Positions 24,699 to 32,321 of a stretch of DNA of 35,525 nucleotides are shown piece after piece. The notes under the pieces are model-generated. The model saw nothing but the letters and a program-made list of their open reading frames with translations, did no database searches and was not told the origin of the DNA. The first letter of the stretch is position 1. Each line of letters opens with the position of its first letter. The stretch is from Sulfuricurvum sp. GTDB taxonomy: Bacteria; Campylobacterota; Campylobacteria; Campylobacterales; Sulfurimonadaceae. The stretch spans positions 1-35,525 of the forward strand of contig JANTHE010000006.1 of assembly GCA_024762585.1 (NCBI GenBank), given 5' to 3'. Made by a program: the position numbers and the translations under genes.

Positions 24699-24855
24699 AG
24701 CTCCGCTTTGTTTGTTCCCCTTCTTTTTCGCTTGTCCGAAAAAGAAGGGGAAGCGGGAAGAAAAAGGGACAAACGGCTGTCGCATGCACATTTCGTTTAT
24801 TTTCGGGTTCTGTTGTAGGTGGGGACGATGCGCCATGCATGAAGTGTAAGTTTAT
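24694..24855 (+). repeat. Dispersed intergenic repeat R1, copy B
   Basis: This is the same unit as 18763-18930. Here the hairpin is perfect: CCCCTTCTTTTTCG (24717-24730), loop CTTGTC, CGAAAAAGAAGGGG (24737-24750), a 14-base-pair stem. GCATGCAC and CCATGCATGAAGT are shared landmarks further on. It begins inside the final codons of the DUF523 gene. Confidence 0.75.
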
Positions 24856-24891
24856 CTTGATTTAAAGATAACTTGTCAGTCAACACTATGC

Positions 24892-24897
24892 TATCAT
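24892..24897 (+). promoter_or_regulatory. -10 box TATCAT of the bcp gene
   Basis: GCTATCATT lies 25 bases before the ATG at 24923. There is no good -35 match. Confidence 0.35.
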
Positions 24898-24922
24898 TAC
24901 CCAAAAAATCAAGGAGCAAAAG

Positions 24923-25429
24923 ATGTTGGAAGTTGGAAAAGAAGCCCCGGAATTTTGTCTGCAGAATCAGGATGAGGTGGAGATCTGTCTGCGTGATCTC
25001 AAAGGCAAGTGGATTGTGCTCTATTTTTATCCCAAGGACAATACGCCCGGGTGTACCACCGAGGCGTGCGATTTTACCGAACAGCTGCCCGATTTTGAAG
25101 GCTTGAATGCGGTGATCTTGGGCGTGAGTGCCGACTCGCCCAAGGTGCATCGCGGTTTTATAGAGAAGCAGAACCTCAAAATCACGCTGCTGAGTGATCC
25201 GGAACATGCGATGATGGAAGAGTACGGGGTCTGGAGATTGAAGAAAAACTACGGAAAAGAGTATATGGGAATTGTTCGTTCAACGTTTATTATTGACCCT
25301 GACGGAAAGGTCGCCGCGGCGTGGGACAATGTCAAGGTGCGTCAGAAGCGTTCGAAAAACAAGGTCAAATATGAGATCGTTCACGTCGAAGAGGTCAAAA
25401 AGAAGCTTGAAGAACTGCAGGGAAATTAG
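24923..25429 (+). CDS. bcp: Bcp/PrxQ-type peroxiredoxin
   Basis: This thiol peroxidase reduces hydrogen peroxide and organic peroxides using thioredoxin. Of 168 residues, FYPKDNTPGCTTEACDFTEQL holds the peroxidatic Cys (GCTTE) and, five residues on, the resolving Cys (EAC), the classic Bcp spacing. VILGVSADSPKVHRGFIEK and LLSDPEHAMMEEYGVW follow. AAGGAG is six bases before the ATG. It stands alone between repeat R1 and a bidirectional terminator. TrxA and TrxB, its likely reductants, are encoded upstream in this window. Confidence 0.93.
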   Translation: MLEVGKEAPEFCLQNQDEVEICLRDLKGKWIVLYFYPKDNTPGCTTEACDFTEQLPDFEGLNAVILGVSADSPKVHRGFIEKQNLKITLLSDPEHAMMEEYGVWRLKKNYGKEYMGIVRSTFIIDPDGKVAAAWDNVKVRQKRSKNKVKYEIVHVEEVKKKLEELQGN

Positions 25430-25499
25430 CGTTAAGTGTTAAGCATATAGCGTGGGGAATCGCAAAGTTCTAACGGACGGTCCCACGCTTAACGCTTTT
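25428..25499. terminator. Bidirectional terminator between bcp and the outer-membrane protein gene
   Basis: AGCGTTAAG (25428-25436) pairs with CTTAACGCT (25488-25496), and inside it AGCGTGGG (25449-25456) pairs with CCCACGCT (25482-25489). TTTTA follows on the plus strand. It includes the bcp stop codon and separates convergent genes. Confidence 0.6.
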
Positions 25500-25516
25500 A
25501 GCCCCTGCACCGCGGC

Positions 25517-27160
25517 TCAATACCGATAGCGCAGATAGAAACGGATATCCTGTGCCTTATCGACAGTGACACTGGCGAGACCGGCCATCTGCGGATTGTT
25601 TTGAAGATCGCTGATCTTGTATGGTGTTCCCGTCGCCGAACCGAAGAAACCATTTGAACCGGAATAGTCGTAGTCAATGTATGTATAGCGAATCTGGAAG
25701 CTGAAGACGTCTTCGATGAGGTAATCGGTGTAGTACGCTTCGAATGCGTTACCGCGCGCGGCGACTTTTGAACCGATGTTCGTGTCTTCTGCGTAAGTAA
25801 TAGAGCGCCAGTACTTATCGCCGTGATTGTACTCCAGGCCGAACCGTCCCATCTCACTAAAGCCCGAAGGTGTCTGCAGACCGATCCAGTATGACGAGCC
25901 GGTCTTGCTGTCAGTAGTGCCCAGCATCCCCTGGCCGTCTTTTTTCGGATCGGTGATGCTCCATGCGCCGCTGATGAAGAAGATGGTGTCGTCGAGAAAG
26001 TCACTCCATTCATCGCCGATGCCGTTGATGGCGAAGTTGGCGGTAAGCGCGTGCATGTTGCCGACATCGGTCATGCCATTGAAAGTAGGTTGCTGCGGGT
26101 TTGTACCCATGTCAGCATCGATCAGGTTGGCCGCATAGTAATATTGTGTTCCAACACTATACTGCCCGTCGTCATAGGGTACAAAAATAGCCCCGATAAG
26201 ATCGATATCGGGAATATCTGCCGAATTCTTGGCATAGGGTGCCGCGACGCTCGGTGTTCCCGTTTGGTCGACGGTAAAGAATTTGGCATTGGCGTTGGTG
26301 CCGCCGCGGCCGGCACAGAACTTGACATACATCCCTTCGATGCCGGTGACGTCTTCGAATCCTATCTTGGCGCTGGCGCCGTCGAACTCGACGTTGATAT
26401 TGTGTCCCATCGGCGATGCGGCGTGGTCGTCGTCACGCAGGTTGATGAGGTGGCCGTTAGTCGAAGGGCGGCGGCCGATGCTGAACGTCCATGGCAGCGC
26501 CGCGCCGAACATTTCGTCGTTACGGAGGAAGAAGTAGGCCGAACGGACGCGGACGGTGTCGTCATAGGCATTTTCATTCGTGATCCAGTCAAACGTCTCA
26601 AAACCGGGGTAGCCGCCGTTGAAACCGCTGCGATAGCCGTAGGCTTTATTGTAGGCTAATTGGCCGGTGAAGCTGATGTTGTCCGTCGCTTTCCAGTTCA
26701 TGTTGATCCAGAGGCGATTGGTCATAAAGGCATCGTTGCTCTGTGTGTCCTTGCCGACAAAACCCTGATCCTTGACATACGCTTTACCTGCCATCTTATA
26801 CTGAAGATTGTCTACCGCGGTGCGAAAGTCCACGCCGAATTTTAAATGACTTCCGGCCGTGTTTCGGTTGATTTCGGAGACCTGGTCTTCAAGATCGGTC
26901 AGACGCTCTTCTGTCTCATCCCCATCGTCAGCTTCTTCGTCATCCTCTTCTTCTTCATCTTCATCAGAGACTTGTTCATCTGTCTCATCTGCTTCTTCAT
27001 CTTCGGTAATGTTATTGGCTGTTTTTAGAGTGGCAAGCTCCTCTTGCAGCGTTTCAATCTGTGCCTGCATCGCTTCCAGACGATCGGAAGTTTCGTCTGC
27101 CTGCAGGCCGACAGAAAGGACTGCGGCAGCAGCAACAGAAAGTATCAGCGGTGTTTTCAT
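25517..27160 (-). CDS. Outer-membrane protein, DUF3373-like porin
   Basis: The start at 27160 with GGAGAAG upstream gives 547 residues; the ORF-track start adds 16 unlikely ones. A signal peptide (MKTPLILSVAAAAVLSVGLQA) is followed by a coiled coil (RLEAMQAQIETLQEELATL), an extremely acidic tract (VSDEDEEEEDDEEADDGDE), a second helix (RLTDLEDQVSEINRN) and a long region of alternating aromatic residues ending in FYLRYRY. The last part reads as a beta barrel. INMNWKATDNISFTGQLAYNKAYG, SIGRRPSTNGHLINLRDD and GSYWIGLQTPSGF resemble DUF3373 proteins of sulfur-oxidising Campylobacterota. Its cargo is unknown. The acidic tract is coded by repeated GAA/GAT triplets and may vary in length. Confidence 0.82.
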   Translation of the reverse strand: MKTPLILSVAAAAVLSVGLQADETSDRLEAMQAQIETLQEELATLKTANNITEDEEADETDEQVSDEDEEEEDDEEADDGDETEERLTDLEDQVSEINRNTAGSHLKFGVDFRTAVDNLQYKMAGKAYVKDQGFVGKDTQSNDAFMTNRLWINMNWKATDNISFTGQLAYNKAYGYRSGFNGGYPGFETFDWITNENAYDDTVRVRSAYFFLRNDEMFGAALPWTFSIGRRPSTNGHLINLRDDDHAASPMGHNINVEFDGASAKIGFEDVTGIEGMYVKFCAGRGGTNANAKFFTVDQTGTPSVAAPYAKNSADIPDIDLIGAIFVPYDDGQYSVGTQYYYAANLIDADMGTNPQQPTFNGMTDVGNMHALTANFAINGIGDEWSDFLDDTIFFISGAWSITDPKKDGQGMLGTTDSKTGSSYWIGLQTPSGFSEMGRFGLEYNHGDKYWRSITYAEDTNIGSKVAARGNAFEAYYTDYLIEDVFSFQIRYTYIDYDYSGSNGFFGSATGTPYKISDLQNNPQMAGLASVTVDKAQDIRFYLRYRY

Positions 27161-27222
27161 ATTCTTCTCCTTGATGTGGACACGTATCATTTGGATAACG
27201 ACTTTCAATGCAAATTAAAAAT

Positions 27223-27228
27223 ATTATA
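27223..27228 (-). promoter_or_regulatory. -10 box TATAAT of the outer-membrane protein gene
   Basis: On the reverse strand TTTTTATAATATTTT lies about 62 bases before the start at 27160, in a strongly AT-rich stretch. No -35 match is evident. Confidence 0.5.
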
Positions 27229-27401
27229 AAAACAAATGAATCACATTCGTATAACAAGCGTAGCAGAAGCACTATAAAAATAAATTTAATTTAAGGTTTT
27301 TGAGGGATGAATTGTAGTGATCAGGTCAAAATACAACACTGGAAGATGTTGGCAAGGGCCAAAGTGGGAGTTTCTTAACAAATATATAAGTATGTTTGAG
27401 A
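27229..27401. other. AT-rich gap between divergent genes, no gene seen
   Basis: This is the first part of the roughly 430-base gap between the outer-membrane protein start and rpsB. It is rich in A and T, holds no plausible ORF and presumably carries upstream promoter elements for both directions. Confidence 0.6.
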
Positions 27402-27407
27402 TAAAAT
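27402..27407 (+). promoter_or_regulatory. -10 box TAAAAT of rpsB-tsf
   Basis: GATAAAATTTC fits a -10 box. Transcription would start near 27414, leaving a leader of about 178 bases before rpsB. Confidence 0.5.
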
Positions 27408-27413
27408 TTCGCG

Positions 27414-27591
27414 ATTTTCTACACAGTACAGCATTTTCATCGTACTGGAAGTAGAACAAGATCTCAGGTGCCAAACCCAAAAATCGGTGCAGACCTGCTT
27501 GAAAAAATAGGCGGAATCTGCCGGGGGCATTGAAGCGAACCGGTATTTATTTAATCGTATTAAGAAGTACGATGCAAAAAGGACCATATCC
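27414..27591 (+). ncRNA. Candidate structured leader RNA of rpsB (possible S2 autoregulation)
   Basis: Three stems are readable. The first is TTCTAC (27417-27422) with GTAGAA (27451-27456), enclosing CAGTAC (27424-27429) with GTACTG (27442-27447). The second is CAGGT (27465-27469) with ACCTG (27493-27497). The third is ATCGTA (27554-27559) with TACGAT (27568-27573), an eight-base loop directly before the AAAAAGGA ribosome site. A long folded leader fits autoregulation by S2, known for rpsB-tsf in E. coli. Protein binding here is an inference. Confidence 0.5.
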
Positions 27592-28362
27592 ATGGTAACT
27601 ATGAAAGACCTTCTCGAGTGCGGTGTGCACTTTGGCCATCAGACACGTCGCTGGAACCCGAAAATGAAAAAGTACATCTTTGGCGTGCGTAAAAATATTT
27701 ATATTATTGACCTGCAGAAGACCCTGCGCTATTTTCGTAACACCTACCAGATTGTTGCCGATGCCGCTGCAGAAGGGAAGACAATCATTTTTGTCGGTAC
27801 AAAAAAGCAGGCGCGCAGCGCAGTAAAAGAAGCAGCAGAGAGCTGTGGAATGCCCTATGTTGACAACCGGTGGCTCGGCGGTATGCTGACCAACTTCCCC
27901 ACAATTCAGAAATCCATTCGGAAACTCGAAGTCATCGAGCAGATGCAAGAGAGCGGGCAGATTGACCTGCTGACAAAAAAAGAGGCGCTGATGATGGCGC
28001 GTACGAAAGAGAAGCTTATTGCATATCTTGGCGGAATCCGTCACATGAAACAGTTGCCGGACATGATGTTCGTCATCGATGCGGTCAAAGAGCATATCGC
28101 AGTCAAAGAGGCGCGCAATCTTGGTATTCCTGTCATTGCACCGCTCGATACGAACTGCGATCCGGATCTGATCGACTTCCCGATTCCGGGCAATGACGAT
28201 GCAATCCGTTCCATCCAGCTTTTCTGTAAAGAGATGGCGGCAGCGATCAACGAAGGCAAGGCGATTATCGCTGACAATGCCGAAGCAGAAGAGGAAGCAG
28301 CGGAAGCGACTGCTGAAACTGAAGAAGCGGCAACTGAAGAAACTACAACAGAGGAAGCATAA
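27592..28362 (+). CDS. rpsB: Ribosomal protein uS2
   Basis: The 256-residue protein starts [31 protein letters not shown] and has [21 protein letters not shown], the usual uS2 landmarks. [12 protein letters not shown]-type wording ([27 protein letters not shown]) is also present. It binds the head-body junction of the 30S subunit together with S1. The last 28 residues form an acidic low-complexity tail ([18 protein letters not shown]), beyond the core fold. AAGGA lies nine bases upstream. tsf follows after two bases. Confidence 0.97.
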   Translation: MVTMKDLLECGVHFGHQTRRWNPKMKKYIFGVRKNIYIIDLQKTLRYFRNTYQIVADAAAEGKTIIFVGTKKQARSAVKEAAESCGMPYVDNRWLGGMLTNFPTIQKSIRKLEVIEQMQESGQIDLLTKKEALMMARTKEKLIAYLGGIRHMKQLPDMMFVIDAVKEHIAVKEARNLGIPVIAPLDTNCDPDLIDFPIPGNDDAIRSIQLFCKEMAAAINEGKAIIADNAEAEEEAAEATAETEEAATEETTTEEA

Positions 28363-28364
28363 AC

Positions 28365-29432
28365 ATGGCAGCAATCTCAGCAGCAATGGTAAAAGAGCTG
28401 CGTCAGGCGACTGACGCGCCGATGATGGACTGTAAAAAAGCGCTGACGGAAACCGACGGCGACATGGAAAAAGCCAAAGAGTGGCTCCGCGAACGCGGCG
28501 TTGCCAAAGCGGCGAAAAAATCGGACCGCGTTGCCGCTGAAGGCGCGGTCAGTGTTAAAGTCGCTGACACCTTTGCATCGGCATCTTTGGTCGAAGTCAA
28601 CTCCGAAACGGACTTCGTTGCGAAGAACGAAGGCTTCCAGGCCCTCATGGGCAATACGATCGCACAGATTTTCGACAACAAACTCGGCAGCGTCGAGGAG
28701 CTGATGGAAACCGGCTACGAGACCGGAAAATTTTCGGAGTATTTCACCGAGACGGTCGCCAAAATCGGCGAGAAGATCGAAGTACGCCGTCTGATCACGA
28801 TTGATGCTGCCAAAAACGGCTGCGTCAACGGTTACGTACATGCCAACGGGCGTGTCGGTACGCTGGTGGCCTGCGTCTGCGACAATGAAAAAACGGCGGA
28901 ACTGATGGCACCGGTGATGAAGCAGGTAGCCATGCATGCCGCGGCAATGAAGCCGACAGTGTTGAGCTATAAAGATTTCGATCCCGCATTTGTCGAGGCG
29001 GAAACGGCCGGACGTATCGAGGCGATCAAAAAAGAGAACGAAGAGCGTGCACGCATGAAGAAGCCGCTGCTCAACGTACCGCAGTTCATCAGCCGCCTGC
29101 AGCTGACCGATGCAGTCATCGCGGAAGCAGAAGCGAAGATAAAAGAGGAGCTGGTTGCTGAAGGCAAACCTGAAAAGATTATTCCGAATATTCTGCCGGG
29201 AAAACTCAAGCGCTTCATCGAAGACAACACGACGCTGGACAAAGAGCAGGCCCTGCTTGATCAGAACTATGTGCTCAACGACAAGCTTACCGTTGCCGAA
29301 GCGGTCGCCGAAGAGGCGAAAAAGCACGGCGGTACGTGTGAGATCGTCGAATTCGTCCGCTATGAAGTCGGCGAAGGCATCGAGAAAAAAGAAGACGACT
29401 TCGCTGCCGAAGTCGCCGCACAGATGGCGTAA
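28365..29432 (+). CDS. tsf: Elongation factor Ts
   Basis: EF-Ts recharges EF-Tu by driving release of GDP. The protein starts with a UBA-like domain ([38 protein letters not shown]) and has the core motif [17 protein letters not shown] near residue 70. At 355 residues it is longer than the E. coli protein (about 283), with the extra length in the second half, as in other Campylobacterota. The ATG lies two bases after the rpsB stop, so the two are one unit. Confidence 0.96.
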   Translation: MAAISAAMVKELRQATDAPMMDCKKALTETDGDMEKAKEWLRERGVAKAAKKSDRVAAEGAVSVKVADTFASASLVEVNSETDFVAKNEGFQALMGNTIAQIFDNKLGSVEELMETGYETGKFSEYFTETVAKIGEKIEVRRLITIDAAKNGCVNGYVHANGRVGTLVACVCDNEKTAELMAPVMKQVAMHAAAMKPTVLSYKDFDPAFVEAETAGRIEAIKKENEERARMKKPLLNVPQFISRLQLTDAVIAEAEAKIKEELVAEGKPEKIIPNILPGKLKRFIEDNTTLDKEQALLDQNYVLNDKLTVAEAVAEEAKKHGGTCEIVEFVRYEVGEGIEKKEDDFAAEVAAQMA

Positions 29433-29467
29433 GCGTTTCTGCGCTTCGCTGCTTGCAGTGATACTCT

Positions 29468-29500
29468 AAAACTAACCCAAAACTAATCCAAAACCAACTA
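29468..29500 (+). repeat. Three tandem 11-bp units before the ABC ATPase gene
   Basis: AAAACTAACCC, AAAACTAATCC and AAAACCAACTA follow one another. The last runs into the TATTAT -10 box. Confidence 0.6.
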
Positions 29501-29504
29501 TTAT
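29499..29504 (+). promoter_or_regulatory. -10 box TATTAT, placed for a leaderless start at 29511
   Basis: TATTAT ends six bases before the ATG. The spacer CTTTTT contains no ribosome-binding sequence. Confidence 0.4.
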
Positions 29505-29510
29505 CTTTTT

Positions 29511-30155
29511 ATGAAACTTATTGAAGCCCGGGGGATCGCCCACCATTTTGACTATCCGCTTTTCAATGACATCAACCTGACGTTGGAACCGCACGATTCC
29601 ATTGCGATTGTCGGAGTCAGCGGCAGCGGAAAGTCCACACTGCTGCACATTCTCAGTACGCTGTTGCGTCCCGATCATGGCAGTGTGCAAATGCTTGGTA
29701 AGCCTGTTGATTCTCTGGATAATCGGCGTTTGGTCCAACTGCGTCGTGATGCGCTTGGCATTATTTTCCAGTCGCATTATCTATTCAAGGGTTTTTCTGG
29801 GATGGAGAATCTTGAAGTAGCATCGATCCTTTCAGGGGAGCCCGTGGATGAGGCACTGCTGAAACGGTTGAAAATAGATCAGGTGATCGGGCAGAAAGTC
29901 ACTGAACTTTCCGGCGGCCAGCAACAGCGGGTATCCATTGCGCGGGTGCTGACCAAAAAACCGAGTATCATTTTTGCCGATGAACCGACCGGCAATCTGG
30001 ATGCGGAAACAGCGGATGAAGTGATGGCGCTCTTTGAAGACTATATATCTGCACATCAAGCGGGTCTGGTGCTGGTCACTCATGAGTCTTCGCTTGCCAT
30101 GCGGTGCAAATATGTCTATAAGCTGGAAAATCAGCGATTGGTGCCATTAAAGTAA
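29511..30155 (+). CDS. ABC transporter ATP-binding protein, LolD/MacB-type
   Basis: The 214-residue ATPase has Walker [10 protein letters not shown] near 35-43, the Q-loop in [20 protein letters not shown], signature [15 protein letters not shown] near 130, Walker [13 protein letters not shown] near 155 and the switch His in LVTHESS. The GxxFQxxxL and PTGNLD wording is that of the LolD/MacB/FtsE group. No permease gene is adjacent; C. jejuni Cj1180c at the same place is likewise alone, as I recall. Possible roles are lipoprotein release or export. Its end overlaps the convergent PLD-like gene by 25 bases. Confidence 0.9.
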   Translation: MKLIEARGIAHHFDYPLFNDINLTLEPHDSIAIVGVSGSGKSTLLHILSTLLRPDHGSVQMLGKPVDSLDNRRLVQLRRDALGIIFQSHYLFKGFSGMENLEVASILSGEPVDEALLKRLKIDQVIGQKVTELSGGQQQRVSIARVLTKKPSIIFADEPTGNLDAETADEVMALFEDYISAHQAGLVLVTHESSLAMRCKYVYKLENQRLVPLK

Positions 30156-30619
30156 TTTTCGCACTCCTGGCGCAGCAGCTGAATCGTTTGCGAAAACAGT
30201 GAGGAATCATCACAAAAAAGAATGCCGTAATTATTGCGAAAACTTTCACTCTCAAGTGTGCCACTGACAAAACAGGCATCTGATTTTTCGGCCGCAACAA
30301 TTGAAAAACCGAGTGGCCTGTTATGAGACAGCATACAAGCACTGACTGTTTGGTACATCGCCCAGTGTGATGCCGTTTTTATTGAGGTTGTTATCAATAA
30401 TACACGCTGTTTTTCTTTAATTTCATGGCGAAGCGCGCGTTGAAGCTGTGTGTCGGACAAGCTGTCCGTAACTATAATCAGCATAGAATCAGCATGGCGG
30501 ATCACTCTATTGATTTCATGACGTGCATCATGCCATCGATGCGGAAGAAGATAGGCAGATTCAGCCAAGAGTTGGAAGATCAAAAGAGTGAGCATTACAA
30601 CATACTTCATAGGATTCAT
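30131..30619 (-). CDS. Secreted protein with a weak phospholipase D-like pattern
   Basis: This 162-residue leftward ORF begins with a signal peptide (MNPMKYVVMLTLLIFQLLAES). The body reads EINRVIRHADSMLIIVTDSLSDTQLQRALRHEIKEKQRVLLITTS, the strand-helix-strand rhythm of one PLD half-domain, but I see no HxK(x)4D catalytic motif. An enzyme activity is therefore doubtful. It overlaps the end of the convergent ABC ATPase and starts 51 bases from the divergent acidic-protein gene. It occupies the place of fliR in C. jejuni. No clear ribosome site precedes the ATG. Confidence 0.6.
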   Translation of the reverse strand: MNPMKYVVMLTLLIFQLLAESAYLLPHRWHDARHEINRVIRHADSMLIIVTDSLSDTQLQRALRHEIKEKQRVLLITTSIKTASHWAMYQTVSACMLSHNRPLGFSIVAAEKSDACFVSGTLESESFRNNYGILFCDDSSLFSQTIQLLRQECENYFNGTNR

Positions 30620-30632
30620 GACGCTTTTTTGT

Positions 30633-30638
30633 TACAAT
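30633..30638 (+). promoter_or_regulatory. -10 box TACAAT before the acidic-protein gene
   Basis: TACAAT lies 32 bases upstream of the ATG at 30671, in the 51-base divergent gap. No -35 is convincing. Confidence 0.4.
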
Positions 30639-30670
30639 GCTATCACAACACATGCCCAAAAGGGAAACCT

Positions 30671-31405
30671 ATGACTATTGCGCTGCTCAACACCACTCCT
30701 ATCGTTGAAAAGCTCGTTGAACGCCTGGCGCAAAAGCGTGGGGATATGCTGATTGATACGGGAGATGGCGGGCAGGCCGATATTGTGATCGTCGATGACA
30801 GTGTAGCACAGAAATACGATGCTGATGCCGCTGGCGAGCTGGGTCGTTATACACTCTATGTGGGGTCACGTTTCGATGAGATGCCCGAAGGGTACGATGC
30901 AGTGCTCGGAAAGCCGTTTTTACCTGACGAACTGAACGGATTATTGGAAAATGCAGAACTGGAATTAGGCGCATCCGTAGACCGAAGCAATATCTTCGAT
31001 GCAGATGAAGCCGCTGCCGCAATTACGGCAGATGCAACGGCAGAGGAGCCGCTTTTCAATCCTGACGATGTCGATGAGCTCAAAGCACTGCTCGAATCCG
31101 TGGAAACGGAAAGCACGGAAGATGTGCTGAATGCGACCGAACTTGAGGCACAGATTGAATCGGCACTGGACACGATGGAGCCTGATGCATGGGAACAGCC
31201 GATTGAAGAGGTGCTTTACGATGCCAATGCACCGCAGCAGAGGAGCAGCAGCAAAACGCCGGATAAATTTGAGGGAATTGATTTGCATGCACGCGGTGTT
31301 GAAGCGCTGCAGGATCTTATGTCGATTCTGAGCGACGAGTCGGTAGCGCGTGCGCTTAAGGAGATGGGTGTACGCATCGATATATCATTCGGGGAGAAAC
31401 GATGA
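30671..31405 (+). CDS. Highly acidic protein (Cj1178c-like), unknown function
   Basis: The ATG at 30671 after AGGGAAAC gives 244 residues; the ORF track runs too far upstream. The N-terminal 95 residues (MTIALLNTTPIVEKLVERLA, ADIVIVDDSVAQKYDADA, YTLYVGSRF, DAVLGKPFLPDELNGLL) look like a degenerate receiver fold. The middle is rich in Asp, Glu and Ala, and the end (FEGIDLHARGVEALQDLMSILSDESVARALKEMGVRIDISFGEKR) is helical and basic. Position next to gmk-tatA-argS matches the highly acidic protein of Campylobacter. The stop overlaps gmk by four bases. Confidence 0.8.
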   Translation: MTIALLNTTPIVEKLVERLAQKRGDMLIDTGDGGQADIVIVDDSVAQKYDADAAGELGRYTLYVGSRFDEMPEGYDAVLGKPFLPDELNGLLENAELELGASVDRSNIFDADEAAAAITADATAEEPLFNPDDVDELKALLESVETESTEDVLNATELEAQIESALDTMEPDAWEQPIEEVLYDANAPQQRSSSKTPDKFEGIDLHARGVEALQDLMSILSDESVARALKEMGVRIDISFGEKR

Positions 31406-32022
31406 AAAAAGACGGCGGGGCGATACTGGTGCTCTCTGGACCCAGCGGGGCGGGGAAAAGTTCGCTGATCAATACGGTGGCAGAAGCGATCGGACCTTTT
31501 TATTTTTCCATTTCCACAACGACGCGCCCAATGCGCGAAGGAGAAATTGACGGGGTGCATTATCACTTTGTCGATGAGGCGACGTTCAAACAGGAGATCG
31601 AAGAAGAGTACTTTTTAGAATATGCGATCGTGCACGGGAATTATTACGGTACATCGATCAAGCCGGTGAAACAGGCGCTTGGCGAAGGGAAACTGGTTAT
31701 TTTCGACATCGATGTGCAGGGGCATGACGCTGTTCAGCACCGCATGGGAGATATCACGACTTCAGCGTTTATTACTACCCCGACTTTGAGCGAACTTGAA
31801 CGGCGTCTAACTGCGCGAGCGACAGATGCGCAAGCAGTGATTCTTAACCGGATCGATATGGCTAAGCGTGAAATCCAGCGTATGAGTGAGTACGATTATA
31901 TTATAATAAACGACGATCTCGACGAAGCAGCAGAGGTATTGGTTTCTGTTGCGAGAGCTGCAAGACTGAAGGTTCCTACACTGATGATCAATGAATTTGT
32001 TCAGCAGTGGGAAGCGAATTAG
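31402..32022 (+). CDS. gmk: Guanylate kinase
   Basis: Gmk converts GMP and ATP to GDP and ADP. The 206-residue protein has the P-loop VLSGPSGAGKSSLI near 11-24, the GMP site FSISTTTRPMREGEIDGVHYHFVDEATF, EYAIVHGNYYGTS, and LVIFDIDVQGHDAV. These are the usual landmarks and length. ATGA overlap with the acidic-protein gene shows translational coupling. A possible internal promoter (TATTAT at 32034-32039) lies after its stop. Confidence 0.96.
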   Translation: MKKDGGAILVLSGPSGAGKSSLINTVAEAIGPFYFSISTTTRPMREGEIDGVHYHFVDEATFKQEIEEEYFLEYAIVHGNYYGTSIKPVKQALGEGKLVIFDIDVQGHDAVQHRMGDITTSAFITTPTLSELERRLTARATDAQAVILNRIDMAKREIQRMSEYDYIIINDDLDEAAEVLVSVARAARLKVPTLMINEFVQQWEAN

Positions 32023-32033
32023 CCTTTTTTCGC

Positions 32034-32039
32034 TATTAT
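32034..32039 (+). promoter_or_regulatory. -10 box TATTAT before tatA
   Basis: CGCTATTATTAC lies about 40 bases before the tatA start, downstream of gmk. Confidence 0.35.
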
Positions 32040-32079
32040 TACATTTCCAAAATAGACAAAACAGAATCAAGGATTTATA

Positions 32080-32316
32080 ATGGGTATGCCAAGCGGAACT
32101 GAACTGTTGCTGATATTCGGGATCATCGTCCTGCTGTTCGGTGCGAAGAAAATCCCGGACCTGGCCAAGGGAGTCGGCAAAGGGATTAAGAACTTCAAGA
32201 ACGAGATGAAAGACGATGCGCCAGAAGAGGTTGCGTCGAACGAGGCAACCAAAAAGGTTGAAGGCGGTGAAGCGGCGACAGCTGACGCGCATAAAGAAAC
32301 AGAAAAACAGGCGTAA
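32080..32316 (+). CDS. tatA: Sec-independent translocase subunit TatA
   Basis: TatA forms the pore-like assembly that moves folded proteins across the inner membrane. The 78-residue protein has one short membrane helix ([14 protein letters not shown]), the conserved [24 protein letters not shown] hinge and amphipathic helix, and an acidic unstructured tail. AAGGA is spaced for the first of two ATGs. A molybdopterin enzyme such as the formate dehydrogenase can be a Tat client, though the one in this window lacks a twin-Arg signal. argS starts five bases after the stop. Confidence 0.95.
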   Translation: MGMPSGTELLLIFGIIVLLFGAKKIPDLAKGVGKGIKNFKNEMKDDAPEEVASNEATKKVEGGEAATADAHKETEKQA

Positions 32317-32321
32317 CGCAT

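Noticed and set aside
24532-24849. Forward ORF covering the end of the DUF523 gene and repeat R1
   Set aside because: It reads the hairpin repeat as protein (FFFACPKKKGKREEK), a known kind of spurious call, and overlaps a better-supported gene.
26859-27218. Serine-rich forward frame over the outer-membrane protein gene
   Set aside because: It is the antisense of the GAA/GAT acidic tract and signal peptide region, not a gene.
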